This document shows, in pieces, positions 18,541 to 28,145 of a DNA stretch of 64,000 nucleotides. Positions within the stretch are counted from its first letter, which is position 1. The number at the start of each line of letters is the position of its first letter. The stretch comes from Bactericera cockerelli (taxonomy: Eukaryota; Arthropoda; Insecta; Hemiptera; Triozidae), in contig CM044963.1 of NCBI GenBank assembly GCA_024516035.1, forward strand, positions 21,826,176 through 21,890,175. The letters are read 5' to 3'. The notes below the pieces were generated by a model. The model ran no database searches, was not told where the DNA came from, and saw nothing but the letters and a program-made list of their open reading frames with translations. The position numbers and the translations under genes were made by a program.

Positions 18541-18697
18541 TAAGGTTTATACTAAATACTTTGTTTATACTAAAGAAGAGATATTGAAAAAAGAAGATAG
18601 GAAATTGAAAGATATAAGAAAAACACAATTCTACCGATATCCACGAGTAGAATTCTAAGGATGTGCGTATACTCGTACATATACAATTATACACGGC

Positions 18698-18842
18698 TGA
18701 AAAGTCCCTTTACTCCAGCAGTCAGAAGAGAAAGAAAGAAAGAAAATGAGAGAAAGAAATAGAAAGGTTTGGGAAAAATGTTCATAAGGTTGAACAATGG
18801 CGACCCCAAGTAGGTTTGGAAAAAGGTAAAGTGAAAGAAGAA
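18698..18842. mobile_element. Two retroelement fragments: LINE tail D and H1 SINE tail
   Basis: CTGAAAAGTCCCTTTACTCC (18698-18725) is the reverse complement of the type D LINE tail. After a GA run, GTTGAACAATGGCGACCCCA, AGTAGGTTTGGAAAAAGGTA, AAGTGAAAGAAGAAGAC (18790-18842) is the H1 SINE 3' end on the + strand. Confidence 0.65.
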
Positions 18843-19345
18843 GACGTAAAATTTATTTATAGAAGAGAAGATAATTCAAATAAAAGGGGAGATTTAGAAT
18901 AGAGGGGGGGGGGGATTTGAATACCTGAAGGTACCTAGCTTCGAATGGTGATAAATGTAAATTGGAAAAAGAAAAAAAAAAAAAAAATGGAAATAAAAAA
19001 AGGAATATACTCGAACATAGCTAATGCATAGAGGTAACGTCGTTTTCCCCCGTTTAGATGGTATTCGAGAGGAAAATTTTATCGCTATCTATGGGGAAAT
19101 ATTTTGAAAAATGACGCCCAGTCCCTTTGATATTGGAGAGCTTTGTGTGAGGGAGAGATAGAGAGGAGGGACATAGAAGGGGGAGGAAAATAGAGAAGGT
19201 GGAAGATTAATGAGGAGGGAAGGGAGTGAGGGTCAGGGAGAGGGGAATAGAAAACGATGATGTCTACCATATGAACATTTTTTGCGTGGCGCAAAATCTT
19301 TCAACTAATTACCTACTTCTAATAAAATTTATATTCATAAAATAT
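18843..19345. other. No gene recognised; purine-rich
   Basis: G-run at 18902, A-run at 18972, and a G/A-rich stretch 19135-19250. Short frames here follow composition only. Confidence 0.55.
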
Positions 19346-19419
19346 ATTAGTCACTGTGGCCGAGCGCACTGTGTTAACCTCAGCAGCGGACAAATTTGGA
19401 GAGTAATAATAACACTCCT
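19345..19419 (+). mobile_element. H3-like SINE head remnant
   Basis: TAGTCACTGTGGCCGAGCGC is the H3 A-box start; the rest is lost after about 40 bp. It runs up to the MITE. Confidence 0.5.
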
Positions 19420-19676
19420 TAACACTTTGAGCCCATGAATACCATATATGACCCTCACCCAAAATTTGATTATGGACATAAGTACTCTACATATATGGTA
19501 TTCACGACCTTCCTTTACTTTGAAGACATGAGCACTCCCTATGGTATTCGTTTCTATGTGTTTCTCATAGGGAATAGGTTCTAGTGGTCCTTGAGAGCAA
19601 TGTATGAGTGTTGGGTTCTGAAATTCGTGGTCCCTCGAGCTCACTCGCCGATCCCAGCTCCGGGGCTCAAAGTGTT
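19420..19676. mobile_element. MITE family 'CACTTTGAGCCC' with TTAA-like target
   Basis: TAACACTTTGAGCCC at the left and GGGCTCAAAGTGTTA at the right are exact reverse complements. The flanking bases are TTAA on the left and TTAG on the right. The interior holds ATATATGGTATTCACG-type repeats. A second copy at 41874-42091 shares ends and interior, which confirms a family. The TTAA target is typical of piggyBac-mobilised elements. Confidence 0.85.
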
Positions 19677-19872
19677 AGTGGAAGGTAACCACCAGGCGAG
19701 GTTAATGCTCAAAGCATTTTCTACCACCTAACCCTCAGAGTCTCATTATTATGTGGTCACAAACTGAAATGAATGAGGAAAAATTCATGCAATGGGTGGG
19801 ATTTGAACCAACGGATCCCTATGCTACCTGGATTACTAAACTAGAGCGTAAACCACTTGACTAATAGTGCCT
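19677..19872 (-). mobile_element. H4 SINE, full length
   Basis: Colinear with 6631: tail AGTGGAAGGTAACCACCAGG, middle GTGGTCACAAACTGAAATGA, then the head complement GGATTTGAACCAACGGATCC and ACTTGACTAATAGTGC. The MITE lies exactly at its 3' end. Confidence 0.8.
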
Positions 19873-20067
19873 GGGGAAGAACAAGACATTGTCTGGCACA
19901 ACGTACTAGCTGCACCCGAGCTACGGCCCAAGGCATGGCCCTATATTTATTTTTCCTAACCCAACTCTACACAGTGAGGCATTGTGGTGCATAGTTTTGG
20001 TCCTGAATTCGGGGCCAATGCAACGTACTATTATCCAACCTTTTTGAAGTCGGAATTGGTTAGGCTT

Positions 20068-20072
<5 letters not shown>

Positions 20073-20104
<32 letters not shown>

Positions 20105-20175
20105 TTATTAGGAGGACAAAGTACAAGTAACAGTATAAAATTAAGAAAAGAAAAAGAAAAACAAACAAATGACAA
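20073..20175 (-). mobile_element. Poly-T plus LINE-tail-like fragment
   Basis: About 28 T, then AAACTTTATTAGGAGGACAA, resembling the reverse of the LINE trailers at 34137 and 51108 (CTTTATTAGATA..., polyadenylation-signal complement). The conserved stem-loop is absent. Confidence 0.45.
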
Positions 20176-20243
20176 AATAAATAAGTAAAAAAAAAGAAAA
20201 CAACAATAATGTTAGATTACCTAATATTATTTTTATTATTTTA

Positions 20244-20347
20244 AACTCGATTTACTGAATATTTGCTTAACTTGGTACTTGAACCACCGACCTCCGACCT
20301 CCGACCTTCAGTTCGGCGCCTTATCGGCGAACTACTGAGGTCGGTCG
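20244..20347 (-). mobile_element. H2 SINE, partial, with tripled CCGACCT
   Basis: The plus strand shows ACTCGATTTACTGAATATTT, GGTACTTGAACCACCGACCT, then CCGACCT repeated in tandem, then ACTACTGAGGTCGGTCG. It lacks the GTGATCAACACAAATA end. Confidence 0.7.
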
Positions 20348-20456
20348 TCATCTTAATAAAAGTTGGGATGTAAGAAAAATTTACTACTACAGATGCTACT
20401 ATTGCGAATACCTATAATATTACTTATGTAAGTACATAATTATGAGTTAAAGTCAT

Positions 20457-20597
20457 CATATTTGTGTTGATCACTTTCGTGATATCACAACTACTCAAAC
20501 TCGCTTTACTAAATCCACGCTGAAAACGGGACTTGAACCACCGACCTCCAGGTAACAAGTAAGCTGCCTTATCGATCAAGCTATAGTACTATGGTCA
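20457..20597 (-). mobile_element. H2 SINE, near full length
   Basis: ATCATATTTGTGTTGATCAC, TTCGTGATATCACAACTACT, CAAACTCGCTTTACTAAATC and CGGGACTTGAACCACCGACC are all present. The head end is altered (GCTATAGTACTATGGTC). Confidence 0.85.
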
Positions 20598-20984
20598 TCG
20601 CAATAAATGTTGGGATGAAAGAAAAATTCACTGCAGATACTACTATCACAAATACCTTATAATATTACTAATGTTAGTACATAGAGTTACGTCATAACGA
20701 ATTATGTGTGCAATTTTCAGGAATTTTTTTATACAACTCAAATTGCAGTTGACGTGAGTTGCAAGGGAAATAAAAATGTCTGAACTGATTAGAATGAAGA
20801 TGACTTCAAAAAACATGTGTAAAGTGAAAACGTAGCTTTTTTCATGTATTGCAGTTTGTGTGATAAACGTTTGAGTTGTAAAAACCCCCTTATCAGCCAT
20901 TGCTTTGGTGATAAAATTTTGTGGTTGAATTTCGAAATATGTGAGGAAAAATTGAAGCATCAGGTTTTATTTTTATTTTATTGT

Positions 20985-21300
20985 AGTTTACCGAACATAG
21001 TGAGGGAGCGAAGCGACCTCACTAAGTGAGGCTTTGTTTTAACTTGCATACTGGACGATTTGGCTTTCGTTTGTCTGTCTGTCTATACTGTCTCTCTGTC
21101 TGTTCCGCGATAACTCTTCAAAATTGATGAAATGTTGTATACATGTTCTTTGGGGTCCTAAATTTACCTATTGTTTTTGGGCCGAATCAGGCCACTCGGG
21201 GCCAAATGGGGTTTTGGGGAAAATTGAAAACGATTTTTCTATTTATATTCAATATAGCAAGGCTCTTGAAAGTTAGGGTCGTTTAGAAAATATATTTCAG
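20985..21300 (+). repeat. Unclassified repeat-like segment
   Basis: AGGGAGCGAAGCGACCTCAC forms a small hairpin. It is followed by (GTCT)n TGTCTGTCTGTC and TTCCGCGATAACTCTTCAAA. I know this wording from repeats in other insects but cannot assign a family and see no second copy here. Confidence 0.35.
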
Positions 21301-21766
21301 TTCAGAAGTGAAATTTTGTGGTAAAAAATTGAAAAAGAAAAACGTATATAAATATACAAGATGACAGTGTCCAGGAGACAGCCATATTTCTATGACCTAT
21401 GAGAATGATATGCACGACTGCACGTCTAAGCTGATAAAACTGATGATAAATGTGTAACCTAATAGAATATAATATATTCTGATGCATGTTTGACCTAATA
21501 AAAAACGGTTATAAATGTTATAACCTTACCTACAAACGTAATAGAAAGTCATATGTCAGATGTCAGGGGGAAGATGAATGGACAGGCATGAGGAGATTAA
21601 TCTTAACCGTTTAAACCCCGAACTGTATGCATATCTCTCTCTCTCTCTCTTTTCTCTTTCTCTTAGCTTAGAGGATGTAATTTTTGTATTTCTTAAAAAA
21701 TAAAATATAAATAACTGAATTTTTATAATCAAAGCTCTCTCTTTCGTTCTTTCTTTCTTTTTTTCT
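21301..21766. other. No gene recognised
   Basis: AT-rich with a (CT) run at 21633-21660 and a TTTCTTTCTTTC stretch at 21740-21765. No exon signals seen. Confidence 0.5.
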
Positions 21767-21872
21767 CTCTTCGGAAGAGAATGCCGTTGGCATTAGCACC
21801 GCCCTTGATCAAGTTTTGTTAATTTTAATTTCTATGTATGTATATATTCTATGTTATTTGTAAATAAAACTT
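21767..21872 (+). mobile_element. Truncated LINE 3' end, type C stem-loop
   Basis: CTCTTCGGAAGAGAATGCCG, stem-loop AATGCCGTTGGCATT, AGCACCGCCCTTGATCAAG, an AT trailer and TTTGTAAATAAAAC. It has the same architecture as types A and B with a different loop. It ends 30 bp before a minus-strand exon's donor site. Confidence 0.6.
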
Positions 21873-21903
21873 GACCCAACATGTTTAATAAGAGAGGACT
21901 CAC

Positions 21904-22010
21904 CTGATAATCACTGAAGTTGCCATATCCCATGTGGTTACACGAGCATGTGCAGTGTTCTATGTGGTACTGCAGGTCTGGGTCCAGGTTTTCTTCGGTC
22001 CAACATGGGC
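21904..22010 (-). CDS. Internal exon of an unrecognised cysteine-rich protein
   Basis: On the minus strand TTGTTTTCAG precedes the exon and CAG|GTGAGT follows it, both strong splice sites. The 107 nt enter with two bases of a split codon, then give 35 codons without a stop: PCWTEENLDPDLQYHIEHCT then CSCNHMGYGNFSDYQ. The four cysteines (Cys-Trp, CTCSC) with acidic and aromatic residues suggest an extracellular disulfide-bonded segment; I cannot name the family. Both neighbouring exons must lie elsewhere on the minus strand. Codon use and open frame contrast with the repeats around it. Function unknown; that it is an exon is inferred from sites plus open frame. Confidence 0.6.
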
Positions 22011-22109
22011 CTGAAAACAATAGGAGACGTTGGTTTGAACCATCATTAGAGACAGAATATTCTTCGTTTACTTTACTCTTTTATCCTATAAAATTTATAA
22101 GACCTGTTT

Positions 22110-22250
22110 GACTGCTGGAGTAAAGGGACTTTTCAGTTTTACCTCGGCAGTATAAACAAGGTATATTCTATTCTTATCCCGCTCAAGCAGGGTCGAAGTG
22201 AATGCTTTTCCTAACGCCAACGATTCTATTTGATTTAACGATTTTTAAAT
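22110..22250. mobile_element. LINE tail D (+) followed by H1 SINE 3' piece (-)
   Basis: GACTGCTGGAGTAAAGGGAC, TTTTCAGTTTTACCTCGGCA, AACAAGGTATATTCTATTCT (to 22173). Then CTAACGCCAACGATTCTATT (22214-22233), the reverse complement of the H1 phrase AATAGAATCGTTGGCGTTAG. Confidence 0.65.
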
Positions 22251-22980
22251 CAATTTTTTTACTTTCCATATCCTAGAGAAAGGACTAAATACTTAATGGA
22301 ATCACCCAAAACTTATATCTCAAGAACGGCATGAGCTAGAGACTTATTTTTTAGTAATAAAGAAAGTCGAGTGGTGTCACATAAGTTTAGTTTTACTTAA
22401 ACACCAATCACACTGCTTCCGGAAATTATGAAAAGTCGAGAAAAGCAGGGCCGCAGTTCCCGTTACGGCCATGTTTGACTTATTTTAAAATTTATTTCCA
22501 GGGTGAACAACGGGTACACCACTAGTAATGAAAAAATAAAGTCTATAAATCACATTATGAAAATAAAGAAAAAGAAACATGGACTGATAGTGCTGATCAA
22601 ATTCACAATAAAAACCTCGGACAAGATTTATGGCATGTTGTTTGCGCATTGCATAATCGATAAATTACACGGCGTTCATACAATAATAATTTATTAGCTC
22701 AGAGGGCATCGAACTGTGAATATGATACGCTATTCCAACCTCACAAAAGTATGAGTTACTGTAACCGACCTTAGTTTGGCTCTACCCTCAAGTTTGCATG
22801 GACAAAGCATGGAGAAGTATAGAACGCAGGAGAGTTTGCGAAAGGCTTTTCTTATACCATAGAAAAAGAAAATAATGTAAACACAAAATATTGATAGTAA
22901 GTTGGCCAGACCAAGGGTTTAATTAGCATTGGCGATTTACACAAATGTTTGTTTTACATAATTAAATACTTATTATGGTA
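22251..22980. other. No gene recognised
   Basis: AT-rich with no exon signals. TTTGCGCATTGCATAATCGA / TTACACGGCGTTCATA at 22640-22682 reappears, diverged, at 56265-56302 and marks a minor dispersed repeat. Confidence 0.5.
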
Positions 22981-23002
22981 TTATACAGGGTGGTCCAGAA
23001 TA

Positions 23003-23060
23003 AGGGTTGGGTGGAAGAGATTGCCATAGGCAATAACCCCGCCCTTCAATTAGAACCTAT
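23003..23060 (+). mobile_element. LINE 3' stem-loop, type A, truncated at both ends
   Basis: GGGTTGGGTGGAAGAGATTG, CCATAGGCAATAACCCCGCC, CTTCAATTAGAACCTA. It lacks the AATAAA tail and lies between two TATACAGGGTGG motifs (22982 and 23064). Confidence 0.7.
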
Positions 23061-23063
23061 TTA

Positions 23064-23510
23064 TATACAGGGTGGACCAAAAAAACGTTTACACCCGTTA
23101 ATGGTAGATTACTGACGACATTTCCAGCCCGGATCAGCAATCCGTTTTTTCGGATTCGCCTTTATAACTGCACAAAGTGATTTTTTGCAACTTTCTGAAA
23201 AAGTCCGACTTTGGCTTATTCTTCAGGTCAGAATTTTTTTCCTGTTTAAGATGAGTTGATTCTGAACAATTCTGCAGAAAGCCAAGAAAATTTCGATGTT
23301 TCTAGCTACACTACTTCCTTTTTTACGGTTTGGTTTGGCATCTTTTTTGACACCTGAATAGAAAAAAAATTCTCATGTAAATTTTTTACACTTTGAAACA
23401 CTCAAGATTTGCCCGAGCAAATTTTGGCACAGACATGGGCAAATTTGATAAAAGTTGGCGGCCAACCCAAGGATGCTAAAAAATAATTTTATCACGTGAT
23501 CTTCTGAGTA
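23064..23510 (+). repeat. Left inverted-repeat arm of the 6.5-kb composite
   Basis: Shared anchors with the right arm include CGTTTACACCCGTTAATGGT, AGATTACTGACGACATTTCC, TAAGATGAGTTGATTCTGAA, GGGCAAATTTGATAAAAGTT and ATCACGTGATCTTCTGAG. Homology stops just after the last. Confidence 0.85.
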
Positions 23511-23749
23511 AACAAACCAGGTAAGTCTCAAAAAATGATGTTCAAAATCTTAAAAGTGTTGACCGTGTAGGGTCGTCTTGTACTCAAAGAGTAATTAGCT
23601 ATTTATGTCTGATAATTATTTTCCTTGGAATTAATTAAAGGCCAGACAAAATAATGATTGTTTGTTTCTCGATGATAGTTTTCAAGCATATTATTTTTCT
23701 GCATTCTATGAAATAATATTATCTTTAAACTTCTTGAGTTTTTTTAGTA

Positions 23750-23996
23750 CAAGTCACATTATTATAATTCGGATGCTGAAATGGCAGATACGCATTTAGC
23801 ATATGGAGTTGCCAACAGGAACATTTGGAATCACGTGAAAAACATAGTTTACGAAATCTGGTAGCAAGAATCCTGTTGGCATTCGATGACCTGACAGAAA
23901 AACCTGGAATCTTCCGCAACATTCGACGGAACATGATGAAAAGGTTCAACCTTTGCATCCAGGAAAGTGGACGCCACTTCCAACAGTTCCTCTAAG
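23750..23996 (+). pseudogene. Transposase C-terminal remnant (Tc1/mariner-like)
   Basis: One + frame gives NHVKNIVYEIW then a stop. The next frame continues NLVARILLAFDDLTEKPGIF and [20 protein letters not shown], closing QFL-stop at 23996. A helix ending in R(C/L)xxCI..GGHFE-L before the stop is, from memory, typical of the C-terminus of DDE transposases of arthropod TACAGGG-type elements. The N-terminal catalytic part is absent: the remnant sits just inside the left arm. At least one frameshift is present. Assigned by resemblance only. Confidence 0.5.
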
Positions 23997-24009
23997 GGAA
24001 TTGAGAAGG

Positions 24010-24063
<54 letters not shown>

Positions 24064-24125
24064 GAGACAGAGAGAGACAGAGAGAGAGAGAGAGAGAGGC
24101 AGAGAGAGAAAGGCAAGAAGGTAGA
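24010..24125. repeat. (GA)n microsatellite
   Basis: About 22 uninterrupted GA units, then GACAGAGAGA variants. It begins within 15 bp of the transposase remnant's stop codon. Confidence 0.9.
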
Positions 24126-24223
24126 GGGACAGTTCTGAGTTAGAACTAAAGTACTAAAGTCACCATTGGTTTCAAAAATTTGTATGAGGAGAATCCATAG
24201 TGTGTACTATGGCTAAATAAAAA

Positions 24224-24320
24224 ATGGCAACAGTCTTTTTTATTTTGTAGTCATGAATTTTTGCTGGCTCTGGCGTTCGGACCGGGTGGACTAGCTTACC
24301 ACTGAGCTAATCGTGCGCGT
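24224..24320 (-). mobile_element. H5 SINE, internally deleted
   Basis: CAGTCTTTTTTATTTTGTAG and TCATGAA (body start on the plus strand) join directly to CTTACCACTGAGCTAATCGT (head complement). The ~200-bp body is missing. Confidence 0.6.
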
Positions 24321-24507
24321 CTAATCGTTTCTCATTGAACATACTAACACAAAATGTTTTTTTTTTAAATACCTTTTTGTTTATATCAAAATAGTATAAA
24401 ACATAATAAAGACTGCAAAAGTTTATTAATTTTACAAAATATTATCTTGTTCTTTTCAAGACTTCTATTAAGAGTTGGCAATCGGTAAATATTTGTTATT
24501 TAATTAG

Positions 24508-25019
24508 TATCCCCCAAAAAACACTACGTGTAAAAATAGTCGTCAAGTGTTGGAATGATTAAAAAGAAGTGATATCAAAACGTCAATTTTCTATGTTTGA
24601 AGGAATTATTTTAATTCCTTAATAATTCAACCAAAATAATAGCCTCACAACAACAATACACCTTTGAGCAAACTTCGATTTGGTATTTTGAGAATTTAAC
24701 AAAAAATAGCCACACAACAAAACAATGCTCTTGTAAGAACAATGTTGCATAATTACAAAACCATGTTGCATAATTACAAAACCATTGTTCTTACAAGAGC
24801 ATTGTTTTGTTGTGTGGCTATTTTTTGTTAAATTCTCAAAATACCAAATCGAAGTTTGCTCAAAGGTGTATTGTTGTTGTGAGGCTATTATTTTGGTTGA
24901 ATTATTAAGGAATTAAAATAATTCCTTCAAACATAGAAAATTGACGTTTTGATATCACTTCTTTTTAATCATTCCAACACTTGACGACTATTTTTACACG
25001 TAGTGTTTTTTGGGGGATA
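24508..25019. mobile_element. Perfect palindrome: two 237-bp arms, 38-bp loop
   Basis: The left arm (24508-24744) and right arm (24783-25019) are reverse complements at every base I could compare, from TATCCCCCAAAAAACACTAC to GTAAGAACAATG. The loop has two copies of ATGTTGCATAATTACAAAACC-like sequence. If the outer TA pairs are target duplications, the element is 508 bp (TCCCCC...GGGGGA). There is no open frame. A foldback MITE, a hairpin-RNA locus, or an assembly artefact are all possible. Confidence 0.85.
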
Positions 25020-25204
25020 TCACTACTTTTTGATTTCAAATAGACAAAGAAGTTTCAAAATGGAAGACTTGTTTCTACGAGACAAAGAGAAAAATATTAG
25101 GATACCGACAGCCTGAATATTATTCATAGATAATATCGGAACAATTCAGTACCTCTCTCTGCTGTACCCAGTTCTAGATATGGGTATTTGGGTAATATTG
25201 TAAT

Positions 25205-25450
25205 TTTTTAATACCGAGTATTTCATAGAGCCGGTACCCGGTATCGTACCCGGCCACAGTGTGTAATACCAAGTATTTAATAGAACCGGTACCCGACTAC
25301 TATGTACGATACGTCGGTACTAGTTCCCGGTGTGTAATACCGAGTATTTCATAAAACCGGTACCCAGTACGGTACGCGGATCCGGTGTGTTATACCGACT
25401 ACTGAGTATTTCATAGAATCGGTACTCGGTTCCGGTACTCGATTCATGAG
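25205..25450 (+). repeat. Degenerate tandem repeat of an AATACCGAGTATTTCATAG unit
   Basis: The unit starts near 25210, 25265, 25336 and 25391 (spacing 55, 71, 54) and each is followed by CCGGTACCC-type palindromic sequence. The array looks old. Confidence 0.7.
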
Positions 25451-25708
25451 TATAAAATCGGTTCTTGTACTATTGTAAGTGATTGTACCATTATAATACG
25501 AATCACGCACTTTGCATTAAAGAAAAACAAAGCTTTCGAGAATACAGTTATTTTTTTCATGCAATTGATTACTCTATAAATAAGAACCAGTACATACTAA
25601 TTACTCTCAAGAACCGGTACTTTTTGAGTAAAGTAATTACTCGTACCCATCTCTACAATAAGTACATTAGGTAATGATCGACTCTCGCCTGAGGGCTATT
25701 TATATTTA

Positions 25709-26025
25709 TATACAGGGCATCTATAAAGTCTCACCTAGGCCTGGGTTTCTCGAAAACGACTCAAAATATCAAAAAACGCTAAAATTCGTATTCCTTTATT
25801 TTTAAGAGGGTTAATTTTCAGCCAAAAATAAAATTTGCCTACACGGCCCCAGTCAGGCTGGACATGGACCAACTTTAAAATATTAAATGGAATGATATGT
25901 CCTGTGACATATTGTTTTAAAGGTCTCATTGAGAGAATTTCATTACAATAAATTTCAGTGAATTATACAACTTGCCGTTCATGAGATACAGGGTCGGACG
26001 TCCTGCGTAATATCCATATAATTAT
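25709..26025 (+). repeat. TATACAGGG-initiated dispersed repeat
   Basis: TATACAGGGCATCTATAAAG begins the segment and GATACAGGGTCGGACGTCCT lies at 25985. Similar initiating motifs are at 16127, 22982, 23064, 58253 and reversed at 13353 and 29560. The wording is that of many arthropod DNA-transposon ends, but the family cannot be fixed here. Confidence 0.5.
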
Positions 26026-26035
26026 TTTTTTAACA

Positions 26036-26110
26036 GATTGGGTGGAAGAGATTGCCACAGGCAATAACCCCGCCCTTTAGGTAGGACATTTGTGTTATTT
26101 CTTTTTACTT
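26036..26110 (+). mobile_element. LINE 3' stem-loop, type A
   Basis: ATTGGGTGGAAGAGATTGCC, ACAGGCAATAACCCCGCCCT, TTAGGTAGGACATTTGTG. Truncated before an AATAAA tail. Confidence 0.75.
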
Positions 26111-26149
26111 ATTTATTTTGGCATTTGTTTTTTTTTTCCTCTAAACACG

Positions 26150-26290
26150 GGAGTCTGGAATCACAGCCCTACCCAGGCTGGGTGAGGTAAATGTAGGTAG
26201 CTGGAACGATTCCCAGCGAATGGAGGGTAAAACCCTCCGTCCTGACTAGTTCAAATCAGAACGTTAAAACCAAATACAATCAACTGGTCA
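26150..26290 (+). mobile_element. H1 SINE core and middle
   Basis: CCTACCCAGGCTGGGTGAGG, TAGGTAGCTGGAACGATTCC, CAGCGAATGGAGGGTAAAAC, GTCCTGACTAGTTCAAATCA, GAACGTTAAAACCAAATAC. Head and (GAA) end missing. Confidence 0.75.
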
Positions 26291-26710
26291 TCACCATCGT
26301 TTTAAAATGAGGTTGGTGTGATAATTGGTGCTTCTTCTGTGGAACTTCAACCAGTATATAATAATGAAAAAAAAAACATACCTATTTTAATCATAAAATC
26401 TATTACCAAAAATTAATTAATAATCAACTAGTGTTTAACCTTGTATTGAAAAATTAGTAATGAACTCGTTAAAAAACGGAAAACTCTGTTTCGTGGTTTT
26501 GTTTACAATACGACTTTAATTATATTATGTACCTGTTGTACCTACGTACAAACGTACATACATGGTAGGTAGATGGAAATTCGATCTTGGTAAAATAAAG
26601 AGGGAAATGAAAGTGCCGAGTATTATTGTATGTTCCGAAATTGCCTCTTACTATGGCTCTAAGAAATGTTGACCCATATATTTGCCTAACTTCGAGTTGC
26701 TAAACATGGT

Positions 26711-26984
26711 GTGTAGCCAGCGTCGATGGCATGTTGAATACACCGGTTCCCTTCAGAACACCGAAGTTAAGCGACATCCAGCGAGGTTAAGACTTGGATG
26801 GGTGACCATTCAAATTCTAATTCTCGTGACGCTGGCTTTTCCCGGCCCCACTCAGGCTGGGTGAGGTCAATGTGAGTAGCAGGTTTGTGAGTTTCCTGCG
26901 AATGGAGGGTAAAACCCCCGTCGTGATATGACCATGGCAGTTGAAAGCGACGTTAAACCCCACTTAAAAAAAAAAAAAAAAAAA
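26711..26984 (+). mobile_element. 5S-rRNA-derived SINE, full length with poly-A
   Basis: The head is 5S-like in order: CATGTTGAATACACCGGTTC, ACACCGAAGTTAAGCGACAT (box A), GAGGTTAAGACTTGGATGGG then TGACC (box C). A 20-bp linker leads to the core CACTCAGGCTGGGTGAGGTC, GAGTTTCCTGCGAATGGAGG, AACCCCCGTCGTGATATGAC, AAAGCGACGTTAAACCCCAC and an A-run (26964-26984). Being driven by an internal 5S-type promoter makes it a SINE3-class element. Best-preserved copy in the window. Confidence 0.9.
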
Positions 26985-27252
26985 CATGGTGTCATTTCAG
27001 CATAATCAGTAGATATAAACAGAGGAAGCAAGAAATCATACTAGATATACATTTAATAATTATAAATTCATAGGCAAGCATATATCCTGAAAATATTCTG
27101 AAAATTTCAGCTCGATTGGACAAAAAATGCAACTTATATCACGTTACATACAAAGGTAGATGGATAATTTCATTGTGACAAATCAATGTTGATCGAGTTC
27201 CATACTCACTTCGTTCGAAATTAAACGGTCATAGAAGGTTGACTCAAACAAG

Positions 27253-27400
27253 CAACTACTGTTTTTTTTTCTCACAAGAATACCAGACATCCAAAGTACA
27301 GAGTAAAAAAAAAATCTACCTAGCCGGGATTCGAACCCAGGTCACCTTGCAAACTTTGTGTTATACCTACACCAGTCGACGACCACAGAAACTGCTCAAT
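27253..27400 (-). mobile_element. H3 SINE, 5' half
   Basis: Plus-strand TCTCACAAGAATACCAGACA, CCAAAGTACAGAGTAAAAAA, GCCGGGATTCGAACCCAGGT (B-box complement) and ACCACAGAAACTGCTCA. The body 3' half is lost. Confidence 0.7.
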
Positions 27401-27749
27401 ACGTAATATTTTATTATATTTATCATTTGATCTACATTAATCAATATTTTTGCCTTTTACTGGCCAATATTTTATACACTAGACCTTTCTAAAACCTACC
27501 TCATAATATAGACCTAGTTTACCTCTTGATGAAGTTATAAAACGTTATTATTCTCTAACAGATTATCCGTTCTGTTGGCAGCTTGGATAATGCAAAGACC
27601 AATGAATCCCATCCTTATTTCAAGTTCTATGTGAGGCGAAGTTTTTTTGTTACTCTCATAGATATAAAATCAGTTTTTTTCTTTTTATGTCTCACACTGT
27701 CGCTGATTTTTCTAAAATTTTATTTACATCGTAGTATAATTTTGCGTAA

Positions 27750-28145
27750 TTAGACCTTTAGTAGGAACCTTCAGTCATCCACGTGGGATAATTAGGCGTG
27801 GCTCCAGGGTTCATTATAGATATTCCTTTAGAGGGCTTTAAATACTTTTCTACTTGTTTCAATCATCTGAAATTAAGTGATCTCATTTCCTTTGACTAGA
27901 CCTTTCTAAAAACACCAAAAATACATCTCTAGGATAACAATAGACGGCTCTGAGCTCCATAATAGGTATTCCTTTCAAAGGCTATAACTCAAGTTTGGTC
28001 CAGTGTAATACTTTGGTTATATTTTTATATTTTTTCCTATGATAAGGCCTTTCAAAAAATACCACAATCGCAGCTCCAAGATAACCAGGGGCGGCTCTGT
28101 GCAATTTTCCGATTTTATTTTAGAAGGCTATATCTCCTACCCTAT
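27750..28145 (+). repeat. Three diverged ~130-bp tandem units
   Basis: Each unit holds an AGACCTTT / GGCCTTTCAAAAA start, AGGATAA or CCAAGATAACCAG, GGCTCTG or GGCTCCAG, and a TTAGAGGGCTTTA / AAAGGCTATAACTC / GAAGGCTATATCTCC end. Roughly 27750-27860, 27895-28000, 28040-28140. Confidence 0.55.

Noticed and set aside
20985..21300. Assignment to a named retroelement
   Set aside because: The wording (GTCTGTCTGTC, TTCCGCGATAACTC) is familiar from insect repeats but I cannot tie it to a family and there is no second copy here.
26711..26830. Genuine 5S rRNA gene
   Set aside because: Several blocks differ from 5S and the sequence runs on into a SINE core and poly-A, with no Pol III terminator at the 5S end.
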